64,000 nucleotides of DNA from NCBI RefSeq assembly GCF_002382885.1, contig NZ_NWVL01000005.1, positions 62,001 to 126,000 of the forward strand. Reading direction: 5' to 3'. This stretch comes from Streptomyces sp. WZ.A104 (GTDB lineage: Bacteria > Actinomycetota > Actinomycetes > Streptomycetales > Streptomycetaceae). Below, piece by piece: positions 51,468 through 59,494 of this stretch; within the stretch, counting starts at the first letter, position 1; each line of letters opens with the position of its first letter. The translations under genes and the position numbers were made by a program. The notes under the pieces were generated by a model. It was not told the DNA's origin. It did no database searches and saw only the letters and a list, made by a program, of their open reading frames with translations.

Positions 51468-52982
51468 ATGTCCCGTACCCGCCGGGTGCTCGTCGTCGGC
51501 ATCGACGGGGTGCGCCTCGACACCCTGAACCGCGTGAGCACCCCGCACCTCGACACGGTGGCCGACGCGGGCTTCCTGGCCCCCGTGACCGTGGCGGAGG
51601 GCACGCCCACCATGTCGGGGCCGTGCTGGGCGACGACCGTCACCGGTGTGAACGTCAGAAAGCACGCCGTGTGGAGCAACGACTTCGACGGCCACCGCCT
51701 CGGCGTCTTCCCGGACTTCACCACCCGCCTGTCCCGCCAGGACGGCCGCCGCACCTACGTCGCGGCCGCCTGGGAACCCCTGGTCACCGTCGCCGACGGC
51801 GGCCCGATGTTCCGGCACCCCACCCGGCTCACCCACCACGCTCCGGCCGCCGACACCCCCGAGGCCTGGGAGCGGGCCGACGAGTCCACCGTGCGCGACG
51901 CGGTGAGCATCCTGACCCACGAGGACCCCGAGGCGTCCTTCGTCTACCTCGGCGCCCCCGACGAGACGGCCCATCACCTGGGCTGCGGGGCGGCCTACAA
52001 GGCGTCGATCGCGTCGGCGGACCGCCGCCTGGGCGACCTCCTCGCCGCCCTGCGCGCCCGCCCCTCGTACGAACGGGAGGCCTGGACCGTCCTCGTCGTC
52101 ACCGACCACGGGCACCGGGACGAGGGCGGCCACGGCGGCGGCAGCGCGGTGGAGCGCACCGCGTGGCTGGCCTGTGCCGGCCCGGACATCACGGCCGGGG
52201 CCCGCCCCGCCCGCCCGGTCCGGCACGAGGACGTCGCCGCTCAGGTGTACGCGGCCCTGGACCGTACGCAGGACACGCACTGGACGCTCGACGGCGGCGC
52301 GGTGCCCACCGTGCCGCGCGCGGTGCTCCTCGGCATGGACGGCACGCTCGTCGACACCGAACGCCTCTGGCTGGAGGCCGCCCGGGAGGTGGCATCGGCG
52401 CACGGCCACGCCCTCACGGACGAGGAGGGCGCGGGGGTGCTCGGCCGCAACCGCGCCGACACGGCGTCCCTCCTCGTACAGCTGTGTCCGGAGCCCACGA
52501 CCCTCGCCGGACTGGAATCGGAACTGGAAGACACCTTCCTCGCCGCTGTGGAAGCGGGCGTACGACTCCGGCCGGGAGCCCGCGCGCTGCTGGACCGGCT
52601 GGTGCGGGACGACGTGCCCGCCGCCCTGGTGTCGGCCTTCCCGCGCCGGGTGGTGGACACGGTCCTGCGGGCGCTGGGCGGTGAGGTGTTCCGTACGACG
52701 GTGGCGGACGGCGAGAGCGACCGTTCGAAGCCCTTCCCGGACCCCTACCTGAAGGCGGCCGCCCGCCTGGGCCTCCCGCCCGGGGCCTGCCTGGCGGTGG
52801 AGGACAGCCCCGCCGGGGTGGCCGCGGCCGAGGCGGCGGGCTGCCGGGTGCTGGCGGTCCCCTCGGCCGCGCCGATCACACCGGCCCCGGGCCGACGGGT
52901 AGGGCGCGACCTCGCGGTACTGCCGCGGGAGTGGGGGAACGGCCCGGAGGAGGCGGGAACCGGGCCCGCCTGCCTGACCTGA
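51468..52982 (+). CDS. Phosphodiesterase (NPP-like) fused to a HAD domain lacking its nucleophile
   Basis: A 504-residue fusion. Residues 1-275 are an alkaline-phosphatase-superfamily nucleotide pyrophosphatase/phosphodiesterase: VVGIDG with Asp13, nucleophile region GTPTMSGPCW (probably Ser50), APDETAHHLG (Asp165, His169) and VTDHGHRDEGGHG (Asp213, His214, His222). Residues 284-490 are a HAD-like phosphatase of the beta-phosphoglucomutase type: MDGTLVDTERLW, LVSAFPRRVVD, KPFPDPYLKAA and CLAVEDSPAG. The first Asp of the DxDGT motif is Gly289, so the HAD half may be inactive. Last gene of the operon; a sugar-phosphate role is inferred. Confidence 0.9.
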   Translation: MSRTRRVLVVGIDGVRLDTLNRVSTPHLDTVADAGFLAPVTVAEGTPTMSGPCWATTVTGVNVRKHAVWSNDFDGHRLGVFPDFTTRLSRQDGRRTYVAAAWEPLVTVADGGPMFRHPTRLTHHAPAADTPEAWERADESTVRDAVSILTHEDPEASFVYLGAPDETAHHLGCGAAYKASIASADRRLGDLLAALRARPSYEREAWTVLVVTDHGHRDEGGHGGGSAVERTAWLACAGPDITAGARPARPVRHEDVAAQVYAALDRTQDTHWTLDGGAVPTVPRAVLLGMDGTLVDTERLWLEAAREVASAHGHALTDEEGAGVLGRNRADTASLLVQLCPEPTTLAGLESELEDTFLAAVEAGVRLRPGARALLDRLVRDDVPAALVSAFPRRVVDTVLRALGGEVFRTTVADGESDRSKPFPDPYLKAAARLGLPPGACLAVEDSPAGVAAAEAAGCRVLAVPSAAPITPAPGRRVGRDLAVLPREWGNGPEEAGTGPACLT

Positions 52983-52995
52983 GCACGGCAAACGA

Positions 52996-53038
52996 CGGGG
53001 GTCGTCCGGCGAGCCGCCCACCCGCCGGACGACCCCCG
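52996..53038 (+). terminator. 16-bp hairpin ending the catabolic operon
   Basis: Arms cgggggtcgtccggcg (52996-53011) and cgccggacgacccccg (53023-53038) with an 11-nt loop, 13 bp past the stop of the fusion gene. A strong terminator at the end of the operon that begins at 47037. Confidence 0.9.
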
Positions 53039-53076
53039 ACGCACCGTCAAGCGGTGTGCACTCCCTGAGCTTGCTT

Positions 53077-53802
53077 CTACGGTCTGTGAGCTTTGAGGTG
53101 ATTACGTTCGGTGACGCTTTCTGGGCGCCTGGTTGATTCGCCCACGTCGGAACGGGCGGCGGGCCGCGGCCTCGGAACTACGGAGCCTGGGACGGTCCAG
53201 CCGAGCGTCTGCTTCACAAAACGGAAAGTATGTTCAAGATCGAAGCACCTCAAGAACGCTTGCCACCGCAGGTCGACGTCCTCGCTGGTCATGCCGGTAA
53301 GGAGGTAAGCCGTGCGCGGCGCGTCGTAGCCGGCGTCGAAGACGACCAGGATGCCCGGGGCGCCGTCCTCACACCGGCCCTGGCCGATCAAGTCGTTCAC
53401 GACACGGCGGACCTGCCGGGCGGTGACCTCGGCGACATCATCTTCGGGGCCCAGGCGGACCGAGTCCAGCAGCTGGCACCACGAGGTGCGGCACGTCTCC
53501 AGCGCGGCGACGAACGAGTAGGGCCAGCCGGGAATGAACTGGTCACTGGACCGTCCTGAGCGTCCGTAGACGTGGCAGAACAGCCGGTCGGGGCTGGTCG
53601 GCGCGTCCGGACGCAGCCACGGGGAGACACCGACGGCCAGGACCGGGCGCCCGTCGGCGGCCTTGGGCTGTGGCCGCACGGCCAGTGCCTTGCGCAGCCT
53701 GTCCGCGTCGATGCGGCCCTGGTTGAGCGCTTCGTACAACGCGCCGTGCCCACGCCGGTGTTCAGCCAGCAGCGTCAGGTCGACCGGCGAGGTCACCGGC
53801 CC
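53077..53802 (-). pseudogene. Transposase relic (DDE family, IS-derived)
   Basis: An uninterrupted frame with transposase sequence but missing parts. PVDLTLLAEHRRGHGALYEA, AVGVSPWLRPDAPTSPDRLF, CHVYGRSG, IPGWPYSFVAALETCRTSWC, RLGPEDDVAEVTARQVRRVV and VVFDAGYDAPRTAYLL are in family order; then the text jumps to WQAFLRCFDLEHTFRFVKQT and LGWTVP and ends in RPESVTERNHLKAH. The first 50 or so residues and much of the catalytic middle are gone. The frame continues upstream to 53949 with unrelated residues. Same family as the relic at 55514, in inverted orientation. Confidence 0.85.
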
Positions 53803-53966
53803 GCCGGGCATCGTGGGTGCAGCAGACTCACCCCTGCGGCCTTCGTATGAGTACGGTTCTGTGACGGAACGCATGCTCATGCGGGGGTCGTCCGCCTGTC
53901 CGGCGAATGCCCAGGTGAGCGGCCTGGTTCGAGGAGCATTTCGACTCATCGGTAGCCTGTATCACC

Positions 53967-54404
53967 ATGATGCGCGCTTGGACCTTGCCGATGCTGCTGG
54001 TACTCAGCGGCTCAGCCGTCGCGGCTGGGCAGATTCTCAAGGGGAGCCCCGGCACAGCCGCGGCACTCCTGCTGGCGTTCCTGGCGCTCGCCGGCGTGAA
54101 CTCACCCCTGATCTTCCCGAGGTCGATCGGTGCGCAGGAGGCACAACGCCGCAGCGCGGTCGACGGCCGACCGGTCGTCTTCTGGCGGCCGGGCTGCAAG
54201 TACTGCATACGACTGCGCATCCGGCTGGGCCGCAGCGCCCGCCAGTTGCACTGGGTCAACATCTGGCGCGACCCGGCAGGAGCCGCAGCGGTGAGAGCAG
54301 CCAACGACGGCGACGAGACCGTGCCGACCGTCGTCGTGACGGGCCGGCCACACACCAACCCCGATCCCAGATGGGTGCGCGAACAGCTCTCCCCTCCCGC
54401 GTGA
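53967..54404 (+). CDS. Membrane-anchored glutaredoxin-like protein
   Basis: A 145-residue protein with two hydrophobic segments (about 5-20 and 28-48) followed by a thioredoxin-fold domain: PVVFWRPGCKYCIRLRIRL with the CxxC motif CKYC (about 77-80), LHWVNIWRDPAGAA and TVPTVVVTGR containing the cis-proline TVPT. It resembles mycoredoxin/glutaredoxin-type proteins and could act in disulfide or mycothiol chemistry at the membrane. Two ATGs in a row; the first is given. It lies inside the segment bounded by transposase relics. Confidence 0.85.
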   Translation: MMRAWTLPMLLVLSGSAVAAGQILKGSPGTAAALLLAFLALAGVNSPLIFPRSIGAQEAQRRSAVDGRPVVFWRPGCKYCIRLRIRLGRSARQLHWVNIWRDPAGAAAVRAANDGDETVPTVVVTGRPHTNPDPRWVREQLSPPA

Positions 54405-54507
54405 TCAGAAACCGCGCCCTGCGGAGAGGCACCCGCAGACCCAACTGAAGCGCACAGAGGCTAAACGACAAGCTGAGAGCCTGTGAATAGACCGCAGTCT
54501 GCCCGGA

Positions 54508-55233
54508 TCACTCGGTTATGGGCAGGCACTCGGCGAGCAGGTCGACGACGTCCCACCAAGCTCGGTGCGCGTGCTGAGGGTGATAACCGACCCCGGGAAG
54601 CACGATGTGGTCGACCGGTGGGTGATGGAAGGCGTGCAAGGCGCCGCCGTAGACCACGAGGCGCCAGTCGACGCCCGCGGCCTGCATCTCGGCGGTGAAT
54701 GCGTCCCGTTGCGCGGGTGGCATGATCGGATCTTCCGACCCGACCCCGGCCCACACCGGGCAGCGAATGCGCGCAGCCTCGCCTGGTCGGCCCGTGGTCA
54801 GTCCGTTGACTGTCGCGATCGCGCGCAGGTCAACGCCGTCGCGCCCGAGTTCCAGCGCGATTGCGCCCCCGGTGCCGTAGCCGACGGCGGCGATCCGGTC
54901 CGGGTCGGCCCGCGGCTCGGCGCGGAGCACGTCGAGCGCCGCGTGGCCGATGCCTCGCATCCGGTCGGGGTCGGCGAGCAGAGGCATGCAACGGGCCAAC
55001 ATCTCCTCAGGGTCGCTCAAATAGCGCCCGCCGTGGAGGTCGAAGGCCAGCGCCACGTATCCCAGCTCGGCGAGCGCGTCGGCCCGGCGGCGCTCGACGT
55101 CGCTGATCCCCACCCCCTCGGGCCCGACCAGGACCGCGGGCCGGAGGCCGACACCGGCCGGGAGCGCGAGATGCCCGATCATCGTCAGGCCGTCGGCCGC
55201 GTAGTCGATCGTGCGCGTTCTCACTGTCGTCAT
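54508..55233 (-). CDS. Dienelactone-hydrolase-like alpha/beta hydrolase without its nucleophile
   Basis: A 241-residue alpha/beta-hydrolase of the dienelactone hydrolase family. PAVLVGPEGVGISDVERRRA, ALAFDLHGGRYLSDPEEMLA, the elbow AVGYGTGGAIALELGR, the acid in VGSEDPIMPP and the histidine in ALHAFHHPPVD are in family order. The elbow normally reads GxCxGG (sometimes Ser); here the nucleophile position is Gly (GYGTGG). One base change from TGC or AGC to GGC would explain it. It may be a non-hydrolytic relative or be inactive. Convergent with the glutaredoxin-like gene. Confidence 0.85.
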   Translation of the reverse strand: MTTVRTRTIDYAADGLTMIGHLALPAGVGLRPAVLVGPEGVGISDVERRRADALAELGYVALAFDLHGGRYLSDPEEMLARCMPLLADPDRMRGIGHAALDVLRAEPRADPDRIAAVGYGTGGAIALELGRDGVDLRAIATVNGLTTGRPGEAARIRCPVWAGVGSEDPIMPPAQRDAFTAEMQAAGVDWRLVVYGGALHAFHHPPVDHIVLPGVGYHPQHAHRAWWDVVDLLAECLPITE

Positions 55234-55513
55234 GAGCCTGGACTGTAGTGATCGTCGAGCCCGGTCGGGCCGGTGTTCTGCCGTTGGCAGAAGGCAGAAC
55301 TCCGGCGTATTCCGGAAACCCCGTCAGCGGTTCAGCTCAGCCCGTGTTTTATGGTCTGACCTCGAACGATGCCCCGAACGTGATCGCTCATTCGTGGATT
55401 GCGGGGACGTGAACACGGCCTTCGCCTGATCCTGTGCTCCGACGAAGGAGGCACTTGACGAGCACGAAGGCCGTGGGGGAACGAGTCTGCTGCATCACGA
55501 TGCCGGGCCGGAT
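55234..55513. other. IS-derived flank
   Basis: No gene. It includes an 11-bp inverted repeat (cacggccttcg near 55411 and cgaaggccgtg near 55463) upstream of the transposase relic, probably left from the insertion element. No terminal repeat or target duplication could be fixed by eye. Confidence 0.4.
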
Positions 55514-55759
55514 GTGTTCGCTGTGACGTCACACTTCCGAGATGACTTCTACGCGTGCCTGCGCGCGCGTGGCGACGAACTGTACGAGCTGACGGACGCC
55601 CTGCTGTGTGCGGACGGGCCGGTGAAGAAGCCGGTGGATCTGACACTGCTGGCCGAGCATCGCCGAGGGCACGGCGTGTTGTACGCGGCGTTGAACGAAG
55701 GCCGTATCGATGTCGGCCGACCCGAGAGCATCATCGAACGGAACCGAGCCAGACCCTGA
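55514..55759 (+). pseudogene. Internally deleted transposase relic
   Basis: The N-terminal part FRDDFYACLRARGDELYELT, DALLCADGPVKKPVDLTL, LAEHRRGHGVLYAALNEGRI is intact for about 75 residues and is then joined directly to the family's C-terminal tail, GRPESIIERNRARP. The entire catalytic region is missing, leaving only the two ends. Same family as the relic at 53077 but on the opposite strand. Confidence 0.85.
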
Positions 55760-55782
55760 CGAGGCCGTGGGAGACGCATGTT

Positions 55783-56457
55783 TCAACCTCTGTGGTCAGG
55801 TCGCGGCGGGGCGTAGGGCGCTGCCGCAACCTGGGCCATCGTCCGAAGATTCGCGAAGCAGGAGGCGCAGTACTCCTCGTTGATCAGAGGAACGATCTTG
55901 TCGAGGTCGGTGATGCAGCCCCAGAGGCGGGCGATGCCACTGCCGTCGAGCCCGCCCTTCAGCTCCCTCTGCACGAGGCCGCCGCCGTCGGCGTCCAGGA
56001 GGACCAGAGCCACGCCGTCGAAGTCCACACCGCGGAAGCCGTCGGGGAACAACGCGCGCAGGTGGTCCTCCCACAAACGGGCGAGTCCGCCTTCGAGCCG
56101 TGCTCCGCCCACGTCGGCGGCTGTCGCCTCTATCGCGGACGGTGGGCGAAGGAGCAGGGAGACGCCATCGAAGACGGCACGCAGCCTTGCGACAGCCCGG
56201 ATCGGGCGGAGGGCGGCACTTGACTCGGCGCCCTGCGTGAGCTTGTCGCGCAGCAATCGGCTGCGGTGGGGTTCGATGGCGAGCTCGGCCGCGATGAGCC
56301 CGGCGTCGGAGGCCCGCTCGATGAGGACGTGGAGCGGTTCGTTCGTGGCCAGACGCTCAGCGAGGACGTGCTCCAGAGCGAACAGGGAATGCGTGACGGC
56401 GACGGTGGCGAACTCGCATCTGCTCGGGGCGGCCGCATCTCGCCGGCGGGTCCGACC
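55783..56457 (-). pseudogene. 5'-truncated reading frame of unknown function
   Basis: A 224-codon open frame begins immediately after the aldolase stop codon and in the same frame. From about 56410 it looks like real protein: CEFATVAVTHSLFALEHVL, TNEPLHVLIERASDAGL, IEPHRSRLLRDKLTQ, FPDGFRGVDFDGVALVLLDA and a C-terminal NEEYCASCFANLRTMAQV. No ATG or GTG occurs before a TTG at 56256, which has no ribosome site. The gene seems to have lost its start. The VDFDGVALVLLDAD pattern recurs in actinobacterial proteins of unknown function. Confidence 0.6.
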
Positions 56458-57321
56458 TTAAAGAACAAGCTGAGGAGGTAGTACGGCCATCAGCCGGGCC
56501 ACCGTCTGGGCCATCGCGTCCCGGCCCTCCGCCAGATAGCGGCGCGGGTCCACGCCCTGATCGTCCCGGGCGAGCCGGTCCCGTATCGCGCCGGTCATCG
56601 CGATGTTGAGCGCGGTACCGATGTTGACCTTGGCGATTCCGCCCGCCACGGCGCGGGCCAGCTCCTCGTCGGAGGCCCCGGACGACCCGTGCAGCACCAG
56701 CGGAACGGCCACGGCCGTACGCAGCCGGGTCAGCAGGCCGTGGTCGATGCGGGCGTCCCGCGAGGTCATGGCGTGCGAGGTGCCGACCGCCACGGCCAGC
56801 GCGTCGACCCCGGTGGCCTCGACGAAGGCCCGCGCCTCCTCGGGGGCCGTACGGGCCCCGGGCGCGTGGGCGTCGAGCGGGGCCTGCCCGTTCTTCCCGC
56901 CGACCTCCCCGAGTTCGGCCTCCAGCCAGAGACCCCGCTCGTGGGCCCAGACGACGGCGGCGCGGGTGGCCGCCAGGTTCTCCGCGTACGGCAGCCGGGC
57001 GGCATCGAACATCGCCGAGCTGAAACCGCAGTCCGCCGCCTGGTGCAGCAGCTCGACGGACTGCACATGGTCCAGGTGGAGGGAGACGGGGACGGCGGCC
57101 TGGTCCGCCACCTCCGCCGCGGCGCGGGCCAGCGGGCGCGCCCGCCCCCGGTGGTAGGCGACCGCGTTCTCGCTGATCTGGAGGATCACCGGCGCCCCCG
57201 CGGCCTCCGCGCCCTCGGCGATCGCTTCGGCGTGCTCCAGCGTGATGACGTTGAACGCGGCGACCGCACGCTGCTGTGCGGCGGCCTCGGCGACCAGATC
57301 GCCGGTGGCGGCGATGGGCAT
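56458..57321 (-). CDS. Class II aldolase, tagatose-bisphosphate/KbaY-like
   Basis: A 287-residue zinc-dependent class II aldolase. VAAFNVITLEHAEAIAEGAE (about 20-39), PVSLHLDHVQSVELL with zinc ligand His, ELGEVGGKNG, AVAVGTSHAMTS and VPLVLHGSSGASDEEL are the family blocks; KVNIGTALNIAMT binds the phosphate. Members cleave tagatose- or fructose-bisphosphate. With the SIS isomerase upstream it fits an amino-sugar (galactosamine-type) route. GGAG precedes the ATG. The stop abuts the truncated frame below it. Confidence 0.9.
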   Translation of the reverse strand: MPIAATGDLVAEAAAQQRAVAAFNVITLEHAEAIAEGAEAAGAPVILQISENAVAYHRGRARPLARAAAEVADQAAVPVSLHLDHVQSVELLHQAADCGFSSAMFDAARLPYAENLAATRAAVVWAHERGLWLEAELGEVGGKNGQAPLDAHAPGARTAPEEARAFVEATGVDALAVAVGTSHAMTSRDARIDHGLLTRLRTAVAVPLVLHGSSGASDEELARAVAGGIAKVNIGTALNIAMTGAIRDRLARDDQGVDPRRYLAEGRDAMAQTVARLMAVLPPQLVL

Positions 57322-57367
57322 GGCAACTCCGGGTGAAGGTCCGTCAGAGGGTCCGTCAGGGGGGCGG

Positions 57368-58255
57368 TCAGGCCGTACTGCTGAGAATGACGGAACGGGT
57401 CAGATGACGCGGCCGGTCCGGGTCGAGACCGCGAGCCTGGGCGATGGCGAGGGCGAGGCGCTGGACCCGGACGAGCTCGGCCAGCGGGTCGAGGCCGCCC
57501 GCCACCCATCGGGCACCGGTCGCGTGCACCTCGTCCATCAGCCCGGCCGGGGCCTCGCCGAGCATCCAGGTCGCGGTGGAGCGGGTGGAGATGCTGATGG
57601 GGCCGTGCCGGTACTCCATGGCCGGGTACGCCTCGGTCCAGGCCAGGGCCGCCTCACGCATCTTCAGCGCGGCCTCGTTGGCGAGGCCCACGCTCCAGCC
57701 CTGTCCGAGGAAGGTGAACTGACTGCACTCCACCAGCCCGACGGGCAGCGGCTCGGCGAGCGCCACCTGGGCGTCCTCGACGACGGCGTCGGTGTGCAGG
57801 CCGAGATGGGCGCGGAGCAGGGTCAGCGCCGAGGTCGCGAAGCGGGTCTGCACGACGGACTTCTCATCGGCGAACTCCAGCACGATCGTGTCGTCGGCCA
57901 TCGCCGCCATCGGGGTGTCGGGATCGCCGATCACCACCGTCCTGCGGGTCGTTCCGCCGAGCCGCCCGAGCAGGCCGAGCACCTCGGTCGTCGTCCCGGA
58001 ACGGCTCAGTGCCACGACCCGGTCGTAGGGCCGCCCGGCAGGAAACTCCGACGCCGCGAAGGCGTCGGTCTCGCCCTGGCCGCTGCCCTCACGGAGAGCC
58101 GCGTAGGCCTGGGCCATGAAGTACGACGTACCGCACCCCACGACGGCGATGCGCTCACCGGCCGCCGGAAGCCGGTGGGCGAGCCCGTCCGCCATGCCTG
58201 CGGCTACCTGCCAGCAGTCGGGCTGACTGGACAGCTCCTGAGCCACGTACGTCAT
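57368..58255 (-). CDS. AgaS-like SIS-domain sugar isomerase/deaminase
   Basis: A 295-residue protein with two SIS domains. The first (about 30-150) has RIAVVGCGTSYFMAQAYAAL, FPAGRPYDRVVALSRSGTTT; the second (about 170-285) has GWSVGLANEAALKMREAALA and MEYRHGPISISTRST. This is the arrangement of GlmS/AgaS-type sugar-phosphate isomerases, without the glutaminase domain. AgaS acts on galactosamine-6-phosphate. The ATG at 58255 follows GGGAG. It is the first gene of a two-gene unit with the aldolase. Confidence 0.88.
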   Translation of the reverse strand: MTYVAQELSSQPDCWQVAAGMADGLAHRLPAAGERIAVVGCGTSYFMAQAYAALREGSGQGETDAFAASEFPAGRPYDRVVALSRSGTTTEVLGLLGRLGGTTRRTVVIGDPDTPMAAMADDTIVLEFADEKSVVQTRFATSALTLLRAHLGLHTDAVVEDAQVALAEPLPVGLVECSQFTFLGQGWSVGLANEAALKMREAALAWTEAYPAMEYRHGPISISTRSTATWMLGEAPAGLMDEVHATGARWVAGGLDPLAELVRVQRLALAIAQARGLDPDRPRHLTRSVILSSTA

Positions 58256-58550
58256 CTCGTCTCCCTGTCCCCGCACTCCACCGACAGCATCGATGCTTGA
58301 AGCTGCATATTAGGCCTGCGTTTCAATCAATATCAAGCAGATGTGTGCAAGGGGCCGCACGGTCGGCGCGCACCGTCCGGGCCGACGCCCGCCCGGCCGA
58401 CGCGCCCCGGGCCCAGGGGTGTTCGCACCCGCGTGCGCTCGCCCCGCTTCCGGCCGGTGCATCGCGGGAGCACATTTCGCCCCGGTTCGGTGGGTAGGGT
58501 GGCTGCGCTTCGCGAAAACGGCGGAATGTTCGACGTAGGGGGATGGATTC

Positions 58551-59315
58551 ATGGGTGCGTTGGCGGGAAAGGTCGCGTTGGTCACGGGTGCGAGCCGCGG
58601 AATCGGCCGGGCGATCGCCCGGCGGCTCGCACGTGACGGGGCCTTGGTCGCCGTCCATTACGGCGCGCGGAAGGAAGCCGCGCAGGAGGTCGTCGAGGAG
58701 ATCGGGAAAGCCGGTGGTCAGGCTTTCGCGGTGGGCTCCCTGCTGGGAGTGGCGGGCGACGCCGAGGCGCTGTACGAGGCGTTCGGCACGGGAATGGCGG
58801 ACCGGGGCGAGGAACCGGTACTGGACATTCTGGTCAACAATGCCGGCGTCAGCGGATCCGGACGAATAGGCGACGCCTCACCGGAGAATTTCGACCGGCT
58901 CTTCGCGGTGAACGTGAAAGCACCGATGTTCCTTATCCAGCACGGTTTGACGCTGATGCGCGATGAGGGACGGATCGTCAACATCTCGTCGGCCGCAGCC
59001 CACCGGTCCTTTCCCGAGTCGGTGACCTACGCCATGACCAAGGGAGCGGTGGAGACCCTGACGCTTGCTGTGGCAAAGGAAGTGGCGGGGCGGGGCATCA
59101 CGGCGAACGCGGTGGTGCCGGGCTTCGTGGAGACCGACATGAACGCCAGACGACGCGAGACCCCCGAGGCCACGGCAGCCCTGGCGGCGCACTCCGTGTT
59201 CGGACGCATGGGCCAGCCGGCGGACATCGCCGACGTCGTGGCCTTCCTCGCCTCCCAGGACGCACGCTGGGTCACCGGCCAGTGCATCGACGCCACAGGA
59301 GGCACCGCACTCTGA
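58551..59315 (+). CDS. SDR-family oxidoreductase (FabG-like)
   Basis: A 254-residue short-chain dehydrogenase. NADP loop VTGASRGIG (11-19), NNAG (96-99), Ser146/147 and Tyr160-xxx-Lys164 (YAMTK) form the catalytic set, and PGFVETDM and GQCIDATGG end the domain. The resemblance is to 3-oxoacyl-ACP reductases. AGGGGGATGG precedes the ATG. It is convergent with the NRPS gene and could reduce a carbonyl in its product, which is inferred only from position. The 295-bp gap upstream, shared with the SIS gene, holds no gene. Confidence 0.92.
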   Translation: MGALAGKVALVTGASRGIGRAIARRLARDGALVAVHYGARKEAAQEVVEEIGKAGGQAFAVGSLLGVAGDAEALYEAFGTGMADRGEEPVLDILVNNAGVSGSGRIGDASPENFDRLFAVNVKAPMFLIQHGLTLMRDEGRIVNISSAAAHRSFPESVTYAMTKGAVETLTLAVAKEVAGRGITANAVVPGFVETDMNARRRETPEATAALAAHSVFGRMGQPADIADVVAFLASQDARWVTGQCIDATGGTAL

Positions 59316-59347
59316 ACCGCTGCCCGGCAGCCGGAGGGGCTTCGTAC

Positions 59348-59494
59348 TCAGCGCTCCACGTGTCCTTCGCGCAGCGGACCACCGGTCAGATCGAGCACTT
59401 GGAGAGCCGCCGCGACCAGCGGCCGAGGATCGGCCCGCCGGGCCAGAACGAGGTGCCCGCCGAGCAGAACCCGTTCCGCGACGCCCAGCGGAAG
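59348..59494 (-). other. In-frame coding-like extension after the NRPS stop codon
   Basis: Directly after the TAG that ends the NRPS frame, the same frame stays open for 48 codons to a TGA at 59348. It reads LPLGVAERVLLGGHLVLARR, then PLVAAALQVLDLTGGPL and REGHVER, which looks like real protein; 35 of 48 third positions are G or C. No start codon with ribosome site is visible at its beginning. It may be the true C-terminus behind a nonsense change or readthrough, or a relic. Confidence 0.4.

Noticed and set aside
50268..53021. 917-codon minus-strand frame opposite the dehydrogenase and fusion genes
   Set aside because: Antisense shadow with Gly/Arg/Val-rich text and no motif; the plus strand codes for clear enzymes.
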